Shown here: piece after piece, positions 1 through 8,183 of the stretch
How the letters are laid out: the number at the start of each line of letters is the position of its first letter
Numbering within the stretch: the first letter of the stretch is position 1
Assembly: GCF_014203755.1 (NCBI RefSeq)
Contig: NZ_JACHJS010000001.1
Location: 744,001-808,000 of the forward strand
DNA length: 64,000 nt
From: Saccharothrix violaceirubra
GTDB lineage: Bacteria; Actinomycetota; Actinomycetes; Mycobacteriales; Pseudonocardiaceae
Reading direction: 5' to 3'
Program-made: the position numbers and the translations under genes
Notes under the pieces: generated by a model
Seen by the model: the letters and a program-made list of their open reading frames with translations, nothing else
What the model was told of the DNA's origin: nothing
The model's database searches: none

Positions 1-899
1 GGCTGCTGTGCACGAGGCCCAGACCGGACGTCGTCGTCGGGGTGAGTCCGTCGCTGCTGTCGTCGGCCGCCGCCCGGTGCTATGCCGACCGCGTCGGCGT
101 GCCGTTGGCCGTGGTCGTCCAGGACCTGTGCGGGCGGGGCACGCGCGCGGCCGGGTTCGAGCGGTCGCTGTTGGCGCGGGCCGCCGGGGTGTCGGTGGCC
201 CACGACTCGGTCCGCTCGTACCTGGAACACGCCTACCGGCTGGACCCGGTGCGGCTCACCGTGATCCGCGACTGGGCGCACGGCGCCTCGTGCCGGCCCG
301 ACGTCGACCGCCACGAGGCACGCCGGGCGCTCGGGTGGCCGGTGGACGGGTTCGTCGCGCTGCACGCCGGGAACATGGGCGTGCGGCAGGACCTGGTGAA
401 CGTCGTCGAGGCCGCGCGGATCGCGGGCATCCGGCGGGAACCCGTGCACTTCGTGCTGATGGGCGACGGTGCGGCCCGGCCCGAGGTGGTGGCGCGGGCG
501 CGGGGGTTGCCGCGGGTGTCCGTGGTGGCGCCGGTGGCCGGCGACCTGCTGCCGACGGCGTTGGGCGCGGCGGACGTGCTGATCGTGAACGAACGGCCGG
601 GCCCGCCCGGGATCCGCCTGCCCCGCAAGCTGACCGCGTACTTCCGCGCCGGGCGGCCGGTGGTGGCCGCCGCGCACCGCGACTCGACGACGGCGACGGA
701 GGTGACCGCCGCCCGGGCTGGGTGCGTGGTCGAACCCGGTGACGCGGTGGCGTTGCTGAACACCGTGCTGGACCTGGCCCGCGACCGTGCGTACGCGGAG
801 TCGCTCGCGGCGGCGGGACTGGACCATGCACGTCGGACGCTCGATCGGGACCGCGCGCTGGACGCGTACGAGGACTGGTTGTGCGGGGTGGCGCGCTGA
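1..899 (+). CDS. GT4-type glycosyltransferase, 5' end outside window
   Basis: The reading frame is open from base 3 and runs off the left edge, so only the C-terminal part is present. The first residues read RPDVVVGVSPSLLSS, the linker region typical of GT-B glycosyltransferases just before the second Rossmann domain. Later come an LHAGNMG-like segment, VLMGDGAARPEV, and an acidic/proline patch where GT4 enzymes bind the nucleotide sugar. GT4 enzymes transfer a sugar from a nucleotide donor to lipid or polysaccharide acceptors in the cytoplasm; the acceptor cannot be deduced. The internal GTG at 42 is not the real start because the homologous sequence extends upstream. It converges on the LCP gene, so a cell-envelope polysaccharide locus is possible. 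Confidence 0.85.
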   Translation, partial: LLCTRPRPDVVVGVSPSLLSSAAARCYADRVGVPLAVVVQDLCGRGTRAAGFERSLLARAAGVSVAHDSVRSYLEHAYRLDPVRLTVIRDWAHGASCRPDVDRHEARRALGWPVDGFVALHAGNMGVRQDLVNVVEAARIAGIRREPVHFVLMGDGAARPEVVARARGLPRVSVVAPVAGDLLPTALGAADVLIVNERPGPPGIRLPRKLTAYFRAGRPVVAAAHRDSTTATEVTAARAGCVVEPGDAVALLNTVLDLARDRAYAESLAAAGLDHARRTLDRDRALDAYEDWLCGVAR

Positions 900-1018
900 G
901 AATCGGTCGTGCGGTGGGTGGGTTCGGTGGCAGCGCCCTGATCGCGCCCTGATCGCGGCCGAAGCCGACGACCTGGTGGACCGGGCGTGACCGGGTCCGC
1001 CTCGACCACCCGCGGCCG

Positions 1019-1996
1019 TCAGCGCCGACCGGCCGGGATGGGCTCGTCCCGCGCCAGCGCCGCGCACTGGGCGGCGAACGCGTCGGCGTCGAGGTTGACG
1101 ATGGACTGCCCGTCGGGACTGGTGCCGAGCGAGGCCACCGCCGCGGTCGCGAACCGGACCCGGCCCGAGCCGATCCGGCTGACCTGGTCGGCCAGCGTGA
1201 ACAGGTCGGTCACGGTCAGGCCCTCGTCGATCGCGACCGACGACGAGACCAGCCGGGTGAGCCGGTCGAGCAGCAGCGGCTGACCGAGCGGGTTGAGCGT
1301 GCGGACCCGGGCCAGTGCCCCGAACAGCAGTTGGTGCTGGCGGGCGATCCGGTCGAGGTCGCCGCCGGGCAGGCCGTAGCGCTGGCGGACGAAGGTCAGC
1401 GCGCGGTCGCCCTCCAGGACGTTCTCGCCCGCGTCGAACGTGGTGTTCGTCAACGGGTCCGTCGACGCCTCGGGCAGCGTGACCGTGACGCCGCCGAGCA
1501 GCGTGGTCAGCTCGCGCACCACGCCGAAGCCGACCTCCACCACGTGGTCGACGTGCACGCCCGACACCTGTTCGACCGTCCGCACCGCCAGCGGGATGCC
1601 GCCGTAGGCCAGCGCGGCGTTGATCTTCGCGTAGCCCCGGCCCGGGATGTCCACCCAGGAGTCGCGCGGGATGGACAGGACGTTGACCGCGCCCCGGTGC
1701 GGTGCGATCCGCGCGAGCATGATCACGTCCGCGCGTTCGCCGGTGACGCCGCTGCCCGCGTCCGCGCCGACCCGGGCGTCGGAGCCCAGCAGCAGGATGG
1801 TCGTGCCCTGGTCGTCCGGTGTGGACTCGTCGTCACCGTCGGTGCTCTTCGGTTCCGTCGGGGTGATCGCGCCGGTGATGCGCTGCACCGTCACCTCGGC
1901 CGTGTGCTTGAGGTGCCACGTGTACCCGGTGACGACCAGGACCGCCACGGCTGCGGCGGAGATCAGGACCCGGAACACCGCTCGCAGCACGGACAT
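1019..1996 (-). CDS. LytR-CpsA-Psr (LCP) family cell-wall ligase
   Basis: This 325-residue protein has a short cytoplasmic tail, one membrane segment (about residues 8-27) and an extracellular LCP domain. Visible family motifs are LLLGSDAR, ADVIMLARI, SIPRDSWVDIPG, YAKINAALAYGG and FVRQRYGLPGGDLDRIARQ, which carry the Arg/Asp residues that bind the pyrophosphate of lipid-linked polymers. LCP enzymes move glycopolymers (arabinogalactan or teichoic-acid-like) from a lipid carrier onto peptidoglycan outside the membrane. No C-terminal LytR domain follows, so it is the short form. The ATG is preceded by a purine-rich stretch. The neighbouring convergent glycosyltransferase suits an envelope-polymer role, but the actual polymer is unknown. 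Confidence 0.9.
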   Translation of the reverse strand: MSVLRAVFRVLISAAAVAVLVVTGYTWHLKHTAEVTVQRITGAITPTEPKSTDGDDESTPDDQGTTILLLGSDARVGADAGSGVTGERADVIMLARIAPHRGAVNVLSIPRDSWVDIPGRGYAKINAALAYGGIPLAVRTVEQVSGVHVDHVVEVGFGVVRELTTLLGGVTVTLPEASTDPLTNTTFDAGENVLEGDRALTFVRQRYGLPGGDLDRIARQHQLLFGALARVRTLNPLGQPLLLDRLTRLVSSSVAIDEGLTVTDLFTLADQVSRIGSGRVRFATAAVASLGTSPDGQSIVNLDADAFAAQCAALARDEPIPAGRR

Positions 1997-2238
1997 GCGG
2001 GGAATCGTCGCACCCGCGTCCGCGCGTGGCCGGACCGCCTCACTCGAAAGGACGGACGCCGGGTGTCGACGGGCCCGTCACCCGGGCGGCCGGTGGCCCG
2101 GGGGCTGGCGACGGTCGGTGCCGCTCTCGGCATCGCGGGCCGGTACCCGGCGGTGCCGGTGGCCCTGCCCGCCGGCCATCCGGTCCGGCGGCTCGCGGGT
2201 CGACCTCCTCGACGCGCCGAGCGTGATGGAGCCGGTGT

Positions 2239-3381
2239 CTACCGGGACGGTGCGGGTTCGCGGTTCCTGCGCCCGACGGCAGCCAGGAAGAGCAGGAGCA
2301 CGGCCGCCGTGTACGCGGGCGCGGTGGGTCCGGCCTGGGACAGCAGCACGCCGCCGGCCACGCCACCCGCGGCGATGGCCACGTTCCACAACGTCACCAA
2401 CGCGGCCTGCGCCGGGTCGGCGTAGGGACCGGCGGCCACCGCGGCGGCGGTCTGGAGCAGGGTCGGGACGCCGCCCCAGGCCAGGCCCCACACGGTGATC
2501 GCGACGAGCGGCACGGGCAGCGCGGCCAGTGCCAAGGCCGCCAGCGCGACCAGGACCGTGCACGCGAAGAGCAGGGGCCGGGACGCACGGTCGATCAAAG
2601 CGCCCACCACGGCCGTGCCGACCACGGACGCGATGCCGAACAGGAGCAGTGCCAAGTCCTTGGCGTCGGACAGGCCGTGATAGTCCAGCAAGGACGCGAT
2701 GTAGGTGAAAAGAGTGTTGTGCGCCAACACGAAAACCAGCGTCACGAACAGCGTCCACCGCACGCCGGGCATCGCCAACGTCGCGCGCAGCGGTGGCGGG
2801 CCGCCGGACGGGAGACCGGGGAAGTCCGGCACCGCCAACGCGATCCACGCCGACAGCACCGCGGCGAGCACGCTCATCACGCCGAACGTCCACCGCCAGC
2901 CGACCGCCTCGCCCAACGCCGTCCCGGCGGGCACGCCCAACGACAGTGCCAACGGGATGCCGGTCATCACGATCGCGATCGCCTTGCCCGCCAACGGTTC
3001 CGGGACCAGGCGTCGCGCGTAGCCGGCCAGCAACGCCCACACCACGCCCGCCGCGATGCCCGCGCCGAACCGTGCCGCCAGGGTCAGCCAGTACGACTCG
3101 GACAGTGCCGTCACGGTGTTGGCCACGGCGAAACCGGAGACGCCGGACAACAGCAGGACTCGCCGCCGCCACCGTGCCGTGACCAGGGACAACGGGATCG
3201 CGGTCAGTGCCGTGCCGACCGCGTAGGCGGTGACGAGCTGGCCCGTGGCCGACTCGCCGGCCGACAGTCCCCGGCTCATCTCCGGCAGCACCCCGGCGGG
3301 CAGGGCCTCGGTCAGGACGGTGGTGAACGCGGCCGTGGCCAGCGCCAGGAGGGCGGGCAGGCGGGACCTCGTGGTTGCCAT
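2239..3381 (-). CDS. MFS transporter, DHA1 drug-efflux type
   Basis: 380 residues with about 12 hydrophobic segments, the size of a DHA1 (AraJ/Bcr-like) exporter. The N-terminus reads LTEALPAGVLPEMSRGLS, as in AraJ-type permeases, and a basic loop follows helix 2. Proton-driven export of small amphiphilic compounds across the inner membrane is the likely role. It is divergently transcribed from the MerR-type regulator gene, with a palindromic site between them, so expression is probably switched by that regulator in response to the exported compound. A TTGACC -35-like hexamer lies at 3416-3421 on this strand. No substrate can be inferred. Confidence 0.88.
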   Translation of the reverse strand: MATTRSRLPALLALATAAFTTVLTEALPAGVLPEMSRGLSAGESATGQLVTAYAVGTALTAIPLSLVTARWRRRVLLLSGVSGFAVANTVTALSESYWLTLAARFGAGIAAGVVWALLAGYARRLVPEPLAGKAIAIVMTGIPLALSLGVPAGTALGEAVGWRWTFGVMSVLAAVLSAWIALAVPDFPGLPSGGPPPLRATLAMPGVRWTLFVTLVFVLAHNTLFTYIASLLDYHGLSDAKDLALLLFGIASVVGTAVVGALIDRASRPLLFACTVLVALAALALAALPVPLVAITVWGLAWGGVPTLLQTAAAVAAGPYADPAQAALVTLWNVAIAAGGVAGGVLLSQAGPTAPAYTAAVLLLFLAAVGRRNREPAPSR

Positions 3382-3400
3382 GGCTCTTATGCTGAAAGCC

Positions 3401-3414
3401 TCACACTGGTGTGA
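3401..3414. promoter_or_regulatory. Palindromic MerR-type operator
   Basis: A perfect inverted repeat TCACAC-TG-GTGTGA sits in the 59-bp gap between the divergent MFS and MerR genes. It directly follows a TTGACC -35-like element reading toward the MFS gene, the usual position of MerR-family sites between -35 and -10. A CATAAG -10 candidate at 3386-3391 gives a 24-bp spacer, longer than the usual 19-20 bp, so the exact promoter is uncertain. Confidence 0.65.
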
Positions 3415-3440
3415 AGGTCAACGGATGTGGGGACGGGCAC

Positions 3441-3812
3441 ATGCTGATCGGGGAGTTGGCCGCGTTGACGGGCACGTCGCGACGGCTGCTGCGGTACTAC
3501 GAGGAGCAGGGCCTGCTCGCGTCCACTCGCGCCGCCAACGGGTACCGGGAGTACGACGAGCGGTTCGTCGACCGGGTGCGCCAGATCCGGGGCCTGCTCG
3601 ACGCCGGGTTGCCCACGCGGATCATCCGGCAGATCCTGCCCTGCCTGGACAAGCCCCGGATCATCCACTTCCCCGACGCCACGCCGGAGATGCTCGCGAC
3701 GTTGGAGCACGAGCTGAGCCGCATGACCGAGCGCATCGAGTTCCTGACGCGCAACCGGAACGCTATCGCCGAATACCTCGCCGCGGTGCGTTCGTGCGCG
3801 AAGCCTTCGTGA
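3441..3812 (+). CDS. MerR-family transcriptional regulator
   Basis: 123 residues from ATG 3441. The N-terminus MLIGELAALTGTSRRLLRYYEEQGLL is the MerR winged helix-turn-helix, and the rest is a helical dimerisation segment (about residues 75-115) with little effector domain. No clustered metal-binding cysteines are seen, so it looks more like a drug- or stress-responsive member than a metal sensor. An in-frame ATG ten codons upstream (3411) lies inside the palindromic operator, so 3441 is preferred. It probably controls the divergent MFS exporter and itself through that operator. Confidence 0.88.
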   Translation: MLIGELAALTGTSRRLLRYYEEQGLLASTRAANGYREYDERFVDRVRQIRGLLDAGLPTRIIRQILPCLDKPRIIHFPDATPEMLATLEHELSRMTERIEFLTRNRNAIAEYLAAVRSCAKPS

Positions 3813-3887
3813 CGGTCCCACGCCTCGGACGGCGTTGACGGCCGATTCCGGCGGTTCCTAGCCTCGCGGCAGGGAGGAGAAACCGCC

Positions 3888-4346
3888 ATGCCACAACAGC
3901 TTTCCGCCCAGGACCCCCTCGACCACGCCCGCGAGGCCGAACGCCTCGGGGTCGACCACCTCGTCGGCGACGACGTCCGGCTCGCCGCCGTCGCGGCCGT
4001 GACCACGAAGATCGGACTGGTCGTCGCCGTCGACCCGGACACCACGCAGCCGTACGAGGTCGCGCGCCGCGTCGCCACGCTCCACCACCTCAGCGGCGGA
4101 CGTGCCGGCTGGCAGGTCGGGCCGTCCGAAGACCCCTTGCGGCGCAGGGAGTTCATCGAAGCGGTCCGTACCCTGTGGAACAGTTGGGACGCGGAAGACC
4201 TGCCCGCCGACCGCGACACCGGGACCTTCGTCCGGTCCGGCGCGGGCGAATTCGCCTACGAAGGCGCGCTTCTCACGCTCTCCGGCAGGTTCGTCACCCC
4301 GCGTCCCCCGCAGGGACACCCCGCACTGATCGAGGAGTCGGCATGA
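3888..4346 (+). CDS. Shortened luciferase-like monooxygenase (NtaA/SnaA type)
   Basis: 152 residues that align by eye to the first half of NtaA/SnaA/DszA flavin monooxygenases, which are normally about 430 residues. Recognisable blocks are HAREAERLGVDHLV, AAVTTKIGLVV, PYEVARRVATLHHLSGGRAGWQV, LWNSWDAEDL, and the substrate-lid segment ending in TPRPPQGHP. Everything after that block is missing, and spacing between the early blocks is compressed. A GGGAGGAGA ribosome-binding site precedes the ATG. Its stop overlaps the start of the next monooxygenase gene (ATGA). It may be a decaying gene or half of a two-subunit enzyme (see findings). Confidence 0.7.
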   Translation: MPQQLSAQDPLDHAREAERLGVDHLVGDDVRLAAVAAVTTKIGLVVAVDPDTTQPYEVARRVATLHHLSGGRAGWQVGPSEDPLRRREFIEAVRTLWNSWDAEDLPADRDTGTFVRSGAGEFAYEGALLTLSGRFVTPRPPQGHPALIEESA

Positions 4347-5377
4347 GCCCGATCCGGTTGGCGGTCGCGTTGGACGGTGCGGGCTGGCACCCGGCCGCCT
4401 GGCGGCTGCCCGAAGCGCGACCCGACGAGCTGTTCACCGCGCCCTACTGGATCGACCAGGTCCAGGCCGCCGAACGCGGCGGGATCGACTTCGTCACCAT
4501 CGAGGACCAGTTCGGCGTCCAGTCGCCGCTCACCGGGCCGGACGGGCGCACCGACCGCGTGATCGGCCGCCTGGACGCCCTGCTCGTGGCGGCCCACGTC
4601 GCACCGCACACCCGGCACGTCGGTCTCGTGCCCACCGCGAACGCCACGCACACCGACCCCGCCGCGATCGCCGCCGCGTTCGCGGCGTTGGACCAGGTCA
4701 GCGGTGGTCGCTCCGGGTGGCGACCGCAGCTTTCCGCGCGGGAGAACGACGCGGCGCACTTCGGCCGGCGGCCGGCGGTCGCGCTCACCGCCGAGGACGT
4801 CGCGGGTGGGCCGTTGGCGATCTCGCTGCGGCTGCGGCCGTTGTTCGAGGAGGCGGCCGGGTTCCTGGAAGCGGTGCGCGGTGCGCACGACACGCTCGTG
4901 GCGCCGCTCGCGCACGCGCCGATTCCCTACGAGTTGGCCGCCAAGGGGGCCGACATCGTGTTCGTGACGCCGTTCTCGCTCGACGACGTCGGGCACGTGC
5001 TCGGTGAGGTGCGTGAAGCCGAGGCGAAGGTGCGCACGCGGTCCGAACCGTTGCGGGTGTACGCGGATCTGTTGGTGCACTTGGACGACACGCCGGGTGC
5101 GGCGGATCTGCGGCGTCGGCATCTCGACGGCCTCGACGGTGCCGAGGCCGACTCCGACGCGAAGATCGTCACCGGGACGCCGGGTGAGCTGGCCGACCTG
5201 CTCGTGGCCTGGCACTCGGCCGGGATCGCGGGGTTCCGGCTGCGGCCCGCGAGCGTGCCGCACGACCTGCACGCGATCGTCGACGGGCTGGTGCCGGAGC
5301 TGCGTCGGCGGGGCGTGGTGCCGGAGGCGTACGGCAGTGGGTCGTTGCGGGAGCGGGTGTTGTCGACCGGCGATTGA
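4343..5377 (+). CDS. Luciferase-like FMN-dependent monooxygenase
   Basis: 344 residues starting at the ATG that overlaps the upstream stop. It opens with the bacterial luciferase-like barrel (WIDQVQAAERGGIDFVTIEDQF), has LDQVSGGRSGW, and ends with a normal barrel C-terminus (IVTGTPGELADLLVAWHSAGIAGFRL). These enzymes use reduced flavin and O2 to oxidise small organic or sulfur compounds. The lid segment usually found mid-protein (LWDSW to PRPPQG) is absent, and that same segment is present in the upstream short protein. The upstream gene and this one are clearly translationally coupled. Substrate unknown. Confidence 0.82.
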   Translation: MSPIRLAVALDGAGWHPAAWRLPEARPDELFTAPYWIDQVQAAERGGIDFVTIEDQFGVQSPLTGPDGRTDRVIGRLDALLVAAHVAPHTRHVGLVPTANATHTDPAAIAAAFAALDQVSGGRSGWRPQLSARENDAAHFGRRPAVALTAEDVAGGPLAISLRLRPLFEEAAGFLEAVRGAHDTLVAPLAHAPIPYELAAKGADIVFVTPFSLDDVGHVLGEVREAEAKVRTRSEPLRVYADLLVHLDDTPGAADLRRRHLDGLDGAEADSDAKIVTGTPGELADLLVAWHSAGIAGFRLRPASVPHDLHAIVDGLVPELRRRGVVPEAYGSGSLRERVLSTGD

Positions 5378-5902
5378 CTCTGATCTGTCCACTATGTGTC
5401 CGCCGCCGCCGGAGACGGCCGTGCCATCCTGAAAGTGTGGGGTGCGGAGGTGGTGGAATGCGTGGGCGGTGGTTTTCCGTGTGCGGAGTACTACTGCGAT
5501 GCGGATCGGCCTGCGCTGGAACCATGCGGGCCGGTCCGCTTCGATGATCGTGCGCGTGGACTTGCCGCGCTGTGGCGTGGCACCCGCTGTTCCTTCGTGA
5601 TCGAGGCGTTCGCTCGTCGGTCGATTTCGCCTGCCCGGAGTTCGGCGGGGTGGCCGGGGGTGGTTCGTGGGTGTTCTCCGCTGTCGGGAATGGGCTCGGT
5701 CGTCGGTGGGCTCGGTCGTCGGTGGGGCGGATCGGGTGGTGGGGTGTCGGCTCCGCCGTCCGTGGCGGGGGCGGGTTCGGGGAATCGGGTCAAGCGGGGG
5801 GTGCGCTTGTCGATGGATCGCTCGGTGTCCCGCCGCCAGAGGGGAGTGGCGGGCGCCTCGCGGCCCTCGGCCCCGCCTCCGTGCCGGTCGGGTTCGTGAA
5901 CG

Positions 5903-5946
5903 CGCGAGTTGTGCGTTCAGACACCGCGAAATGTGCGTTCAGGCAC
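5903..5946 (+). repeat. 22-bp tandem repeat, two units
   Basis: Two abutting 22-bp units. Each unit follows the pattern CGCGAGT, four variable bases, then CGTTCAGACAC; the second unit carries GAAAT instead of GAGTT. It is followed at 5947-5960 by TTTCGTTCGGGTGG, which resembles the sequence after the copies at 11545 and 31486. Same family as the copies at 11545, 20602, 31379, 31486 and 52742. Confidence 0.85.
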
Positions 5947-5995
5947 TTTCGTTCGGGTGGCCGACCGTGGTGGCTGTTGGTGTCCGCTCAAGGAA

Positions 5996-6025
5996 AGCCG
6001 GCCACGACGGTGGTCGTGGCCGGCT
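5996..6025. terminator. Intergenic hairpin
   Basis: A perfect 13-bp stem (AGCCGGCCACGAC pairing with GTCGTGGCCGGCT) closes a 4-base loop. On the minus strand it is followed by TTTCCTT, so it could end transcripts coming leftward from the response-regulator side. Confidence 0.6.
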
Positions 6026-6187
6026 GTGCGCGGAGTGGTGGCCGGTCCCCCCGGATCGTCGGAAACCCTTCCGACGGCCGGGCGTGGGTCCTGGCACCGC
6101 GTACCCCCCAACGTGCGCCGGCGGTGGCGCAGGCGGTGTCGGTGGACCCCTACCCGGCTTGGCCTGCCCTGCTCCGCGCGTGACCGG

Positions 6188-6379
6188 TCACGGGCGGGTG
6201 GTCCGGGGTCGGCGTTCGGGCCTTCCCGTCCTCGACCGGTCGGCATGCGGGGTGGTGGGGCGACTTCGCGTCTGTCCTCCGGCGCGCGGTTCCGGTCCGT
6301 GTGGCGGTTCGGTGTCCGTGTTTCGCACCGTTGTCGCCTGCCGGTCGGAACGGGTTCCGGTCCCCCTCGATGCCCCCAT
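6188..6379 (-). CDS. Possible small basic protein, 63 aa
   Basis: A 63-residue frame beginning at an ATG with a textbook Shine-Dalgarno (GGGGGAGGAG, six bases upstream). An AT-rich TAACTA stretch that could be a -10 lies about 35 bp before the ATG. The product is rich in Arg, Thr, Pro and Gly and shows no domain, membrane segment or cysteine pattern, so coding is uncertain and no function can be proposed. An alternative frame from ATG 6410 is less well placed relative to the ribosome-binding site. Confidence 0.3.
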   Translation of the reverse strand: MGASRGTGTRSDRQATTVRNTDTEPPHGPEPRAGGQTRSRPTTPHADRSRTGRPERRPRTTRP

Positions 6380-6453
6380 GTGGTTCTCCTCCCCCTTGCG
6401 TCCTCGACATTAGTTACTTCTTCACGGGACGCTGAGGGGTGTTCGACCCACAT

Positions 6454-7104
6454 TCAGAGATCTTCCAACCTGACCAGGCCGTCCTGGATCGCCCGTGCCA
6501 CGAGGGCTGCCTTCGTGTGTGCGGGTCGGCCCGCGTCCGCGTATCTGATCCTGGCCCTGTCGATGTAGGTGTTCACGGTGCGCACGCTGATGTTCAGCTT
6601 GCGTGCCACCATCTCCTTCGACTCGCACGCGAACCAGTTGACCAGCACGTCCACCTCCCGCGCCGTCAGCCGGGGGCGGTCGGGGCGGTCGTCGGTGCCG
6701 AACGCGCGGGCCATCACGGGCGGTGTGTAGGGGAGGTCCTGGGCCGCCGCACGGATGGCCGGTACGAAGTGGGCCGGGCCCTCGGTTTTCGTCAGGTAGG
6801 CCGCCGCGCCGAGGTCCAGGCACGTCAGCACGGACTCGCGGTCCTCGCGCAGGGTGTAGACGACCACGCGGCGCCGTGCCGTCACGAGCCTGCGCAGGTC
6901 GCCGTACGCGGGAGTCGAGCCGGTCAGTTGGAGGTCGAACACGACGACGTCCGCGCCCAGGCCGGGTTCGGTCCAGGCCGCCGCCGGTGTGGGGCCGGAG
7001 CCGAGTACTTCGATCGGCGGGTCGGCCGCCGCGCACCATGCCTCGATGCCGGCGACGATGGCCGGGTGGTCGTCCACCACGACGACGCTGGTCACGGACG
7101 CCAT
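6454..7104 (-). CDS. NarL/LuxR-type response regulator
   Basis: 216 residues: receiver domain at the N-terminus (acidic pair DDH at 11-13, phospho-acceptor Asp57 in VVVFDLQL, Lys in YLTKTEG) and a LuxR helix-turn-helix at the C-terminus (LTAREVDVLVNWFACESKEMVARKLNISVRTVNTYIDR region). The helix-turn-helix has an atypical CESKEMV in place of the usual GxSNxEI pattern. The ATG at 7104 lies inside the 3' end of the upstream sensor gene, giving a 13-base overlap. It should receive phosphate from the sensor kinase encoded two genes upstream. Confidence 0.88.
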   Translation of the reverse strand: MASVTSVVVVDDHPAIVAGIEAWCAAADPPIEVLGSGPTPAAAWTEPGLGADVVVFDLQLTGSTPAYGDLRRLVTARRRVVVYTLREDRESVLTCLDLGAAAYLTKTEGPAHFVPAIRAAAQDLPYTPPVMARAFGTDDRPDRPRLTAREVDVLVNWFACESKEMVARKLNISVRTVNTYIDRARIRYADAGRPAHTKAALVARAIQDGLVRLEDL

Positions 7105-8183
7105 GTCGCCTCCACCCACACCTGGCCGTCGTCGTCGAACCTGGTCACCCGCACGCCGGCGGCCGGGCGCTCCGCCACCTCGCCCGGGTCGGCGTCGGCC
7201 ACCACGCTCACCGTCACCTCCTCCGGCGAACCGAGCACGGTCACGCGGGCACGGCCGCGGGCGGCGATCATGGTCCGCATGATCGGGTCCGTCAGCGCGC
7301 GCCGCACGTCGGCGGGCACGGTCGGGCCGTCGCCGCAGGTGCCGATGTAGACCGTGACGCCCCGGCGGTCGAGCAGGTCGGCGCACCCGCGCAGCTCGTG
7401 CAGCAGCGGGTCGGCGGCCTCGTCGTCCTCGGCGAACAGCCGCCGCATCCGGGCCGCCTCTACCAGGCACCGCCGTCGGGTCTCGGCGTCGACCGGGTGG
7501 CCGGTGGCGATCCGGGCCAGCAGCGGACCGGTCGTGTCGGCCAGGTCGGCGTAGCGGGCGCGTCGGTCGGCCTGGAGGCGTTCGGCGATCTCCTCGGCCG
7601 TGCGCCCGCGCGCGGTGGCCGCCGCCGTCTCCCGCGCCCGGTCCGCGATCCGCCGCAGCACCCGGACGGCGGCGACCACGGTCAGCTGCTCGGTCAGCAC
7701 GAGCACGGTCACGACCGACCCGCGCACCGGGTCCTGGTCGTACCAGAGCAGTCTCAGGACGTCGACGGACGCGTGTGCCGACAGGAACACGGCCGCGGCG
7801 AGCGGGCTGCGGTCCATCAGCAGGGCCAGCGCGAACCAGCCGACCAGGCCGTAGGACCACTCGGCCTCGGACGCGAGCAACTCCACCGGCACACCCGCCA
7901 CCGCCAGCCACGACGCGCCGTACACGGCCGCCAGCAGGGTGATCCGCAGCGGCCACCCCGGCTCCCACCGGGCCCACAGCACGCCGCACAGCACCACGGC
8001 CACCACGGTGATCACCGACACCGCCGCCCACTCCAGCGCGACGTGCGCGTACCGCGGCGTGTTGGCGAGCACCTCGGGGATGCCCAGGCCGATCAACGTC
8101 ACCATGCCGACCAGCACCACGGCCAGCCGCAGCACACGGGTCAGCGCGGCGACCGTCAAACCATCCACAGTGGACTCAGGCAC
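7092..8183 (-). CDS. Degenerate histidine-kinase-like membrane protein
   Basis: About 363 residues: five to six hydrophobic segments in the first 180 residues, a coiled linker (RARETAAATARGRTAEEIAERLQAD), then a region laid out like a NarX-type kinase. The expected phospho-acceptor position reads YADLADTTGPLLARIATG with no His, and the ATPase part lacks clear N and G boxes. It therefore probably cannot autophosphorylate. It lies between an apparently intact kinase and the regulator gene, overlapping both, so it may be a co-sensor or modulator. GTG 8183 overlaps the upstream stop by 8 bases and is preferred over TTG 8195. Confidence 0.7.
   Translation of the reverse strand: MPESTVDGLTVAALTRVLRLAVVLVGMVTLIGLGIPEVLANTPRYAHVALEWAAVSVITVVAVVLCGVLWARWEPGWPLRITLLAAVYGASWLAVAGVPVELLASEAEWSYGLVGWFALALLMDRSPLAAAVFLSAHASVDVLRLLWYDQDPVRGSVVTVLVLTEQLTVVAAVRVLRRIADRARETAAATARGRTAEEIAERLQADRRARYADLADTTGPLLARIATGHPVDAETRRRCLVEAARMRRLFAEDDEAADPLLHELRGCADLLDRRGVTVYIGTCGDGPTVPADVRRALTDPIMRTMIAARGRARVTVLGSPEEVTVSVVADADPGEVAERPAAGVRVTRFDDDGQVWVEATWRP

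Larger units (their letters stand above)
5378..6453. other. 1.1-kb region without a convincing long gene
   Basis: All six frames are open for long stretches only because of high GC, and none shows a recognisable domain. The plus strand is strongly G/T-skewed around 5640-5800 and contains a 16-bp tandem duplication (GGGCTCGGTCGTCGGT at 5692 and 5708). The region also holds a 22-bp repeat pair, a strong hairpin and one small minus-strand reading frame with a good ribosome-binding site, each listed separately. A weakly protein-like stretch at about 5440-5640 on the plus strand may be decayed coding sequence. Confidence 0.5.

Noticed and set aside
5396..6183. Long plus-strand frames in the gene-poor region
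   Set aside because: They overlap each other in different frames, run through the repeats, and show no domain or consistent codon pattern.
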